A program made the position numbers and the translations under genes. Shown piece by piece: positions 56,528 to 64,000 of a stretch of 64,000 nt of DNA. Numbering within the stretch: position 1 is the stretch's first letter; the number at the start of each line of letters is the position of its first letter. The notes under the pieces are model-generated. The model did not search any database and had not been told where the DNA came from. It saw nothing but the letters and a program-made list of their open reading frames with translations. Location: the NCBI GenBank assembly GCA_958510875.1, contig OY294070.1, positions 40,972,012 to 41,036,011 of the forward strand. The letters run 5' to 3'. Origin of the DNA: Endomychus coccineus (taxonomy: Eukaryota > Arthropoda > Insecta > Coleoptera > Endomychidae).

Positions 56528-59114
56528 CAGTGGCGGCTCGTGAACTTTTTGAGAGAGGAGGCTGGACATAAAACGTTTTTGTAAAAATATACTCTATTCA
56601 GCCAATTAATTTAACCTTCAGTGACAAAATTGATTGTTACCCAGCAAGAACCAACGTGGAGGTATAGAGTTTCTCTTGCCCACAAAATTTTTTTTCGTTC
56701 GTTTTTTGTTTTTTTTTGGATTTTCAATTTTTTTTCTTTTTTTTTTTGGAATTTTTCATAATTTGTTTTTTGTTATTAATTTTATCAACTTTTCTATATA
56801 TTAACGAAATTCTACGGTCTTTAATTTACGAAAAATGATCAATAATATTATCATAAAATGTATCATTATGTTTTAAGTGTTTTACTAAATCTTTTTCAAT
56901 AGATATTAAACTAACATTGTATAAACGATTTTGGCCCATTGTATTTCGCATGTATGTTTTAATTCGTTTGAGAGTAGAAAATGATCTCTCCACCGATGCC
57001 GACGTGACAGGAATGGTGACTGTCAAACAAAGTAGTTTATAAAACTGAGGTAAGACTTGTTGCAAATCATTATCTATCATATATTTTATCATATCGGCGT
57101 GACTGTCGTACTGGCCTAAAATATCTTTATCCCAGTATACAACGCATAATTCATTGTGCAGCGCTATTTTATCAAAAAAATTATATTTTAGAACTAAGTT
57201 ATCTGAAAGTGTATTGAGAAACTCTTTTGAAAAAGATTCGAAAAATCTTCTATTCGTCAAATCGAAAAACTTCAATTCATGTAAATCGGAAAATCGAATC
57301 TCAATATTTGACCTTTAATAGTATCTAAAATTTCATAAAAAAGTTGTTTATAATGTAGTTTCTTGTCTACCAAATTATATGTTTTCCTCCTTTTCACGGG
57401 AGAAGCCTCATCAGTTGAATAATTTCCAAATAAAATATTAAAATGAAATTCTGTATAACGGAAACTTGAATTTTATCAATGAGATGTGTTAAACGATCTC
57501 TTGAATGTGAATTTATGTTGTAAAATTTGAAAAATAAGATCAGTTTGTTCAAATATTAATTTAAAAGTATCAAGAATTAACAAAAATTCTTCATTTTCTA
57601 AATAAGATTTTAAACCAACAGCAGCATTCAATGAAACCTGATCTGTTGAAAAGTCATCACTGTTTAATATAAAATCAAATATTTCAATTAATTTGTCTTT
57701 ATTTTTATGGATGGTAAACTAAACATTGCATGTGATGTAAAATTCCATCGAGTTCGAGCATTACAGGGAATTCTGTTTCCTACTATGTTATTTAAAACTT
57801 AAGTTTGTTTGAAGACCGTTTAAATGTCCCGCAATTACAGATGCCGTCGTAAGTCTGATTTATTCGCTAAGTCGAATCGTTGAAATGTTTCCATTGAAAA
57901 ATTGAATAAATTGACCGCTGTTCTTCCCGAACTAACATCGTAGAACCCTAAAAATCTTTCTACTAGTTGTCCATTTTTACAATTAATAATTTACCGAACA
58001 GACGAATTCTACTCTAACCTTATTTCGCGTGGTGTCACTCAACCATTATACCCGCATAAAACAAAACAAATGCCTGCAAATACTGACGCGTTAGTCATAA
58101 AATCGCGAAGCTTACTGTCGTATTTACAAAACAAATCTAACAATTCCCTAAAATTACCTTTATTAACTGAATTTTCAGTTTCATCATGCCCTCTAAAAGC
58201 CAAATCTTGAAATGATAAATACAATAAGAAATCAATGATTTTTTTTTAAACTTCGCGGTTTTCTTTAACTGTATTATTATGATTTTCGATTTCGCGTGTT
58301 CGTGTAGAATCAATCGCATTAACAATATTCTGTTTACCGGTTAATTTAAACTTAATACACGATATAATATGTTCCTGCGATTTTTCATGTCTTTCTAGGC
58401 CACGAGCTAAATTTTTCAAATCATTATAAAACCCAAGTGCCCCCAACATGAAGTTGTATCTGATGTGAATACGAATAGCAAGCAATACCAGCAATATAAT
58501 TTATTGTGTACATCAGATCCCGTTAACCATACATATTTTTTATAATTATCAGTATTAAACGATCGATTTTGATACTTCCCTGCCATCACTAATCCTTTCA
58601 AATCCGGTAAAGGCCGTTTGTTTTTGAAGAACACTTTTCTATCATATGTTAATCCACTAAATGGATTTTCTAAGAACTCTGCAACTAAGTCACTCATAAT
58701 TTTAACGTTCACCGATTCCGATTAGATAAATTATAACTTAAAAATTAACTACTTAACCTTACTACGCCTCGTGGAATAAAAACAACAACTAACCGCATTC
58801 TTCTAGCAGCGGGAGGCGGGAGCGCAAGTAATCGTATTTCATTCGACCGACGAATGGGTACGAAAAGCTAGCCTCCCTACCCTGTTGCCGTTTCACGCTA
58901 TTTGGCGATTGACTGGTCGGAAAAACGGCAACTGTGTTGAACAACACATGCTCAGCGTTTGAGATATATAGAGAATCTAGCCTCTGACCACTGTTGCCAG
59001 ATTGAAAATAACTACTGAGAACGGGGAATTAATTGTAAAATTTAAAGAATTATCAGAGAAACAGGAAATAAAATGGAGAATGATCATTAAGATAAATTGG
59101 AGGAGCCGCCACTG
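56528..59114 (-). mobile_element. inner hAT element (ZMYM1-like transposase), nested
   Basis: A 2587-bp element with ends CAGTGGCGGCTC and GAGCCGCCACTG, flanked by an exact 8-bp duplication AGAGCTCA (56520-56527, 59115-59122). It inserted into the outer hAT. The transposase lies on the minus strand. Full-length ends and exact duplication indicate that it is younger than its host element. Confidence 0.92.
56826..58712 (-). pseudogene. ZMYM1-like hAT transposase, frameshifted
   Basis: From the N-terminus: FFKNKRPLPDLKGLVMAGKY, FNTDNYKKYVWLTG and KLYCWYCLLF (TTF-type zinc region, 58712-58416), then LARGLERHEKSQEHI (about 58400), LAFRGHDETENSVNKGNF (about 58190), a poorly readable core, and the dimerisation domain TSASVERSFSTLKRIKTYM with NTMGQNRLYNVSLISIE (57275-56826). 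Motif order and roughly full length fit an autonomous transposase gene disabled by several frameshifts and stops. Confidence 0.85.
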
Positions 59115-59220
59115 AGAGCTCATGCGTACAGAAGCTATTAATAGCATGTTGCTCACATCACTCACGCGTACCACCTGAAACGTTCCCGCGTACCACCGGT
59201 TGGGAACCTCTGCCCTAGAG

Positions 59221-59500
59221 GAATAAAGACAAATTGTTAAGTTGAAACTTGTCTTTATTTTCTCTAATATAATCATCAACATTTATCCACCTCGTAATGC
59301 TGAAAATTCTTGATTGAGGAGAGTCGTATCTTTTCGTAGAGCAGTTGACGCTCAAAAAAGGCAGTCCTATTTAATCAAGAAACGAAGGATACGTTTCATT
59401 ACTAGCCCTGAGGTTAATCATTACCCTGATCTAGTTGTGGTTATTAGGGATACAAAAGGTTTCTTCAAAACCTTACACCTATTCAGGCGAATCAACGATA
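59221..59500. repeat. zinc-finger array flank unit, copy 4, right piece
   Basis: Resumes the unit directly after the outer hAT duplication (GACAAATTGTTAAGTTGAAA, CATTTATCCACCTCGTAATG) and matches 41680-41930. Confidence 0.8.
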
Positions 59501-60266
59501 TTGTTCGTTAATCTGGGATTACATCCGGTTCAGGGATTAAAACGAATTAATGAAAGACTCTCAAATATTCAATGCATTTATTTAGAAATAATTTTCACGA
59601 AAGAACACATATATCACATTACTAATATAAACCTGTATTAGAAACAATCTCAAAAACGACTAGAGTGTTACCTTAAACTAATATAATAAATAAATTCTAA
59701 TAAACACGTTTTGGAATCTATTTGGAAACAACACAACAATATTATAACTTTGAATAAAATACAAATATGCGTGAAATATACCATATAATATACTTGACAT
59801 TATATATTTACAAAATATTTGGAATGTAAAGCTGCAAAGAACATCCTGTATTGACCTAAAAAATACAAAAATAGTTGCAATTTGGTTAATAGAATGTCAA
59901 CCTTTTTCAGATCGCTAAAAGAGAATATTCTACAAATGTATATATTTAATGTTGATCAAATCAAGATTCACTGCCACTTAATTATGTCCCGAGAATGGAG
60001 AATTTATTTGACGTCCAATCTGCCAAGTACTCGAATAAATAATAATGTTCACTTGATTCGAGAAATACTCCATTATCTTACATGAACTAAAGTGTGTCAA
60101 TATCTTTGAGTAGCAGAAAAAATATCACATCCTGACCATAGACTTATGAAAGTAGACTGCGAGATCTATACAAGGAAATAGTACCGAGACCTTGAGGAAT
60201 AATGTGGGTATTGTGTAATTTAGATGCACCATTAACAACATGTGGTTCATCTCATATATATATATA
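59501..60266. other. AT-rich spacer, nothing recognised
   Basis: No coding pattern is seen. A short (TA)n run at about 60253-60266 precedes the next hAT. Confidence 0.4.
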
Positions 60267-60696
60267 CTACAGTTCAGGGGTCTCCAAACTTTGCTATTAT
60301 CTATAATTTCTAGTCTAGTCGCCGATTACGCGTCTTGAGCGAGCATACGCATGCTAAATTCGCTACTTCAATTACTATTGTGTACCAACTGTACTTTATT
60401 GTTACAACCGCGACACTTCGAAGCGCAGTAACAATTAAACGTTCGCGAATAATCTCGTAGTTTCGAAAAAGCTCTGGTGTATTCCACTCACTTCTGGATG
60501 ACAATAATTGGAGTAAAAAAAAGGCTAGCGACGCGACCGCGAGTCAGTCCGCCTGGGGAAGGCGGAGGAAGCCAAACTGTCTGTTGTGAAATAAGTAGTG
60601 CGTAACTCCTTAAAACGTGTTTGTGCGTGTTTAAAAGACATCTTCGTAACAGTATTTTGATTTGACTTGTTGTTTTTATGTGTGGTTTACTAGTAT

Positions 60697-63030
60697 GAAA
60701 AAGGAGCGAAAAGTAGATAGTGAATGTAGAACATTCAAACATCAATGAAACTTTCAATATTTCGTAATTAAGTCTGGTATGAAGGCACTATGTTTGATTT
60801 GCAATGAAAGCATAGCCGTTTTCAAAGAATATAACATTAAACGTCATTATGAAACGAATATACATACATATACAGGAACTTTTCTGACAGAAAAATTCGA
60901 AGCGCGGATTGAAATCGCAGCAATCTTTGTTTACGAAACTCATTACTGAACAAGAAGCTGCAACTCGTGCCAGCTTTCGTGTGACTCTTGAAATTGCGAA
61001 ACCATTCACCGATGGAGAAATGATCAAAGAATGCGTAATTGCAGTAGCCGAAGAAATGTGCCCCGAAAAGGTAAATTTATTTAAAACAGTCAGTTTGTCA
61101 GCAAATGTGACTCAGAGAGTAGAAGACATCGCAGAAAATATATCATCTCAACTGTCTGACAAAAATGGACATCTTGAGTGGTTTTCTCTGGCCTTGGATG
61201 AGTCAACGGATGTGTCAGAAACTGCTCAGGTGTTGATTTTTATTCTAGGAGTAGATGAAAGGTATTAAGTGTATGAAGAACTTCTTGATATTGATATTAT
61301 TCACAGCACGACTACTGGGAAAGATATTTTTAAGGGAGTTGAAAATGCCATTAATAAAAAGAACCTTCGATGGAAAAACTTGAAATCTATTACTACTGAC
61401 GGATAAAAAAACATGTGTGTTAAAAATAAAGGAGTGAGTGCTCTTGTGTCAAAGGCTGTAGAAAATGATGGTGGTTCAAAGCCATTAGTCTTACATTGTA
61501 TCATTCATCAAAAGTCCTTGTGCGGGAAATGTTTGGTCTGAAGTTCTAAAACCAGTCATATCAGTTGTTAATTTCATCAGATCTATTGGACTGAGTCACC
61601 GACAATTCCGCGAGTTTATTGAAGATGTTATAGAAAATGACTTATCATATCATACTGCCGTACGCTGGCTTAGTTGCGGAAAAGTCCTTCGGCGCTTTTT
61701 TGAAGATTCGAGCAGTTATCGAATTTTTTTTTGAATGAAAAGCATCGCCTTTTTACCGAATTACAAAATAACGAATGGCTGTGGAACTTAGCATTCGATT
61801 TGACATAGCATATGAACTAACTGAATTTGAAATTGCAAGAAAATTTCCGGCAGAAAATAATTCTGTTTTAATCACATGTTTCAAAACATGTGAAATATTC
61901 AGTCACACTACTGAGACTGAGTTTCCCGTCGAGCTTTGAGTGCTTTGAAGATAAATTTTGATACTTGTTTCTCAGACTTCGATGTCATTGCGAATGATAC
62001 TGACATTGAAACTATAGCCCCGGAAATTCAAATGGAAATTATTAACTTACAATGCAGTAATATAATTAAGAACAAATATCAAAACTAATCTTTGTTGGAA
62101 TTTTATAAGATTCTTCTACTGGTACAATTTGTTAATTTGCATAATTTTGCTCGTGGGCTGTTTTCTGTTTTGGTACTACCGGAATATCAAAAATTATCTT
62201 GGTCAAGGGTGGTTGTGGAATCTAAAACGTGTGTCTTACTTTACGTTTGAAATAATTATGTCACTGTCACACTGACATCATCAATAACCTACAAACTTCA
62301 TACGTATTTATTTCAGTTGTAAAACAATAATGAACTACAAATTATGAAATGACGGTTTTAGTAACAAGAAAAACTAAATTACAGTTATTGTTGGAAATGT
62401 CCCCCGTTTTAATCGATGCACAAGTTGACGCGCATCCTCATGCTGTGAAAACCGTTTTGCAGCATTTCTGGCGTTATGGTTGCACATTGCTGAACTATTC
62501 TTTGTTGAAGGTTGAAGTTCTTGCAAATAATTTACCGGAGTTGCGAAAATCTTGTTTTTTAAGTAAGGAAATATAAAATAGTCCATAATTGTCAAACAAG
62601 GTGATCTCGGAGGAAACTCAACTTCTGTATGCAAACTTATCAGCCGGTCATCAAAAAACTCGCGGAGAAAAGCAATATTTTCCCTTAACAGATTCTGACA
62701 CAATAAAACATATTGAAAAATTTAAAGTAAGACACACGTTTTACATTCCACAACCACCCTTTACCAAGATAATTTTTAATTTGTAGTTCATTATTGTTTT
62801 ACAACTGAAATAAGTAGGTATGAAATTTGTAGGTTATTGATGATGTCAGTGTGACAGTGACAGTATTTCAAACGTAAAGTAAGACACACGTTTTAGATTC
62901 CACAACCACCCTTGACCAAGGTAATTTTTGATATCCCGGTACTTACTTGTTTGAGAAAACATTCTTCAAAGTGAAGAACACAAAGAATGTTTACAGATCT
63001 AAGTTAACCGATGAGCATCTCAAATGTTTT
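60697..63030 (+). pseudogene. GTF2IRD2-like hAT transposase, frameshifted and interrupted
   Basis: In order: RKVDSECRTF and KALCLICNESIAVFKEYNIK (BED zinc finger, 60700-60860); SQQSLFTKLITEQEAATRAS, FTDGEMIKECVIAVAEEMCP and LALDESTDVSETAQVLIFI (60910-61268); a shifted frame with TTTGKDIF and NLKSITTDG; HCIIHQKSLCGK; IRSIGLSHRQFREF and YHTAVRWLS (61550-61680); EIINLQCSNI near 62040. After the inserted element the dimerisation end resumes as YLFEKTFFKVKN and SKLTDEHL at 62943-63030. This is the full RNase-H-like hAT domain order. Several stops make it inactive. Confidence 0.85.
62179..62938 (-). mobile_element. Tc1/mariner-type element of 760 bp nested in the hAT
   Basis: The ends CCGGAATATCAAAAATTA and the inverse of CCGGGATATCAAAAATTA are flanked by TA on both sides (62177-62178, 62939-62940), with arms of about 160 bp. 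An extra direct copy of a terminal piece (GTAAGACACACGTTTTACAT...) sits inside at 62728-62790. The minus strand at 62703-62374 holds a transposase end with RLISLHTEVEFPPRSPCLTI and DYFIFPYLKNKIFATP, the block around the third catalytic residue. The rest of the transposase is gone, so it is non-autonomous. Confidence 0.85.
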
Positions 63031-63315
63031 AATAATTGGTACTAGTTAAATTGGTCCAGGGCTACAAACTATTGTCAGTGGAAAATCACAACTACCTAAA
63101 CCTCAATAGTATTTTATATGTTATAATGTTTATGTTATAATGTTTATAATGTTAGTGGGATTCATTTCAATTATTTGTTAGTTATTATGCTCAAGATAAA
63201 TTTTCTGCCTATTATCACAACAACAATAAGCTATTAGCTGTCGCGGGCCTGATTGATGACACTGGCGGGCCGGATTTGGCCCGCGGGGCATAGTTTGGAG
63301 ACCCCTGCTCTAGAG

Positions 63316-64000
63316 TAAACTGCATTTTCTCCCTTGGATTTTAATGCCCGACGCGACTATCATCCCTTGGTATGTAAATAACTATTTCGGTCTTGAATAA
63401 CAAATTACAACATAATTAAGTGAAATATTTCAGTAAAATTAGTTACTAGTATTTGGAGAAAATATTACGCGCATGTCGCTTTCGTAATAAGTTTATGGAC
63501 ATATTTTGCATGCTTGCTTTATTCGAGTATTATTTCGAACATATTCTCTGAAATTCTCAAATATCATCTGATGAGATTGTATTCATCCGGATAAACAAAG
63601 CTATACTGTAACACTTCCTTAATTTTTTTTGTATCGATATATCGATAAAAACATTTATGTTATACCAATATTTCAATATAATTTTCGAAAAAACAATTCA
63701 TAGCTACAATGTGATGATACCTCCTTGTGAATGTTCTTTATTAAACATAAATTATTTAGAATTGATTTCAACTTCCAGTTACGAAATTTCGTTCCAAATA
63801 ATATAAATTCAAAGTATCTTCCTATAACAGTTTAGCAACATCCAGAAATCCAAAGAGAAGGCCATAACAGAAACCTCTCATTGGCAGTCATTCTTGGATG
63901 TTCATAATCAGAATTTAACAGTTGATAAATTGTTTCGTATTATTAATCTAATTAATCAGTTACAAAAGTTGGAACACTGAATTCTTTTTACTTCAATGGA
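63316..64000. other. AT-rich end of window, nothing recognised
   Basis: No coding or repeat pattern is identified after the hAT. Confidence 0.4.

Larger units (their letters stand above)
55710..59212 (-). mobile_element. outer hAT element (Buster/ZBED5-like), split by a second hAT
   Basis: The ends CAAGGGTTCCCAACC and GGTTGGGAACCTCTG are inverted. An exact 8-bp duplication CCCTAGAG flanks them (55702-55709, 59213-59220), and the empty site survives as CCTTAGAG in flank copy 3. Without the nested element (56528-59122) it is about 0.9 kb. It keeps only the C-terminal part of a transposase on the minus strand (56042-56420). Confidence 0.92.
60275..63307 (+). mobile_element. hAT element (GTF2IRD2-like), 3 kb, with a nested Tc1/mariner element
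   Basis: The ends CAGGGGTCTCCAAACT and AGTTTGGAGACCCCTG are perfect 16-bp inverted repeats. The flanks CTACAGTT and CTCTAGAG do not match as a target duplication, although the right one fits the hAT target consensus. Either the left flank has mutated or the ends come from different copies. A 5' fragment of the same family is at 32813-33330. Confidence 0.85.

Noticed and set aside
62349..62786. Plus-strand frames inside the Tc1/mariner-type element
   Set aside because: The minus strand carries the recognisable transposase block; the plus-strand frames are shadows or TIR sequence.
1..64000. tRNA or rRNA genes
   Set aside because: No convincing T-loop plus acceptor pairing was found by eye; a tRNAscan-SE run would decide.

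Overview
The window looks like AT-rich, intron-containing nuclear DNA from an arthropod, probably an insect. The grounds are C2H2 zinc-finger genes with a short acidic first exon and GT-AG introns, a secreted C-type-lectin-like gene with a metazoan poly(A) signal, and a dense load of animal transposons (Penelope-like, hAT, Tc1/mariner, P/THAP-like, R1/I/Jockey-type LINEs). The species cannot be named from sequence alone. There are no prokaryotic operons, CRISPR arrays or recognisable tRNA/rRNA genes. A 200-base run of N (31095-31294) is an assembly gap.

The host backbone appears to be a decayed tandem array of one zinc-finger gene, all copies on the minus strand. Gene 1 has exon 1 at 11113-11016 and exon 2 at 7528-5854 (590 aa, 18 finger positions). 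Gene 2 keeps only its zinc-finger exon (24384-23667, 7 finger positions). Gene 3 has exon 1 at 39024-38942 and exon 2 at 37811-36425 (489 aa, 13 good fingers). A fourth is a scrap at 44534-44700. Genes 1 and 3 share the same two-exon layout and the same phase-2 intron. A related non-coding unit lies 3' of genes 1 and 2 (4950-5700, 20150-20853), at 41310-41930, and in split form at 54125-59500. Much of 4.95-10.56 kb is duplicated at 20.15-31.09 kb, so paralogous empty sites reveal several later insertions exactly.

Region by region: 1-3.8 kb holds a Penelope-like fragment, a long palindrome, a double-jelly-roll-like remnant and a possible piggyBac tail. 4.9-11.2 kb is zinc-finger gene 1 with LINE and Penelope debris in its intron. 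12.5-15.9 kb is a possible LTR-element 3' end with a decayed viral-type glycoprotein, split by a LINE. 17.4-19.2 kb is a GC-rich R1-type LINE. 20.2-31.1 kb is the second duplicated block, with a 2.6-kb Penelope-like element and a 1.9-kb mariner-like element of very long inverted repeats. 32-35.8 kb is a patchwork of P-like, hAT, LINE and mariner pieces. 36.4-39.0 kb is zinc-finger gene 3. 39.1-51.5 kb is mostly nested mobile DNA. 51.75-52.75 kb is an intact secreted tandem C-type-lectin-like gene. 53-64 kb holds LINE and Penelope scraps, a foldback element, two nested hATs and a third hAT interrupted by a Tc1/mariner-type element.

Probably functional host genes are the lectin-like gene and zinc-finger genes 1 and 3; gene 2 is doubtful. 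Nearly everything else is mobile-element DNA in decay. The most useful observations are zinc-finger array contraction between paralogs, hammerhead-ribozyme motifs at Penelope ends, target-site duplications that date the nested insertions, two short P-like elements carrying a THAP domain, and inverted repeats that run into a transposase coding sequence.
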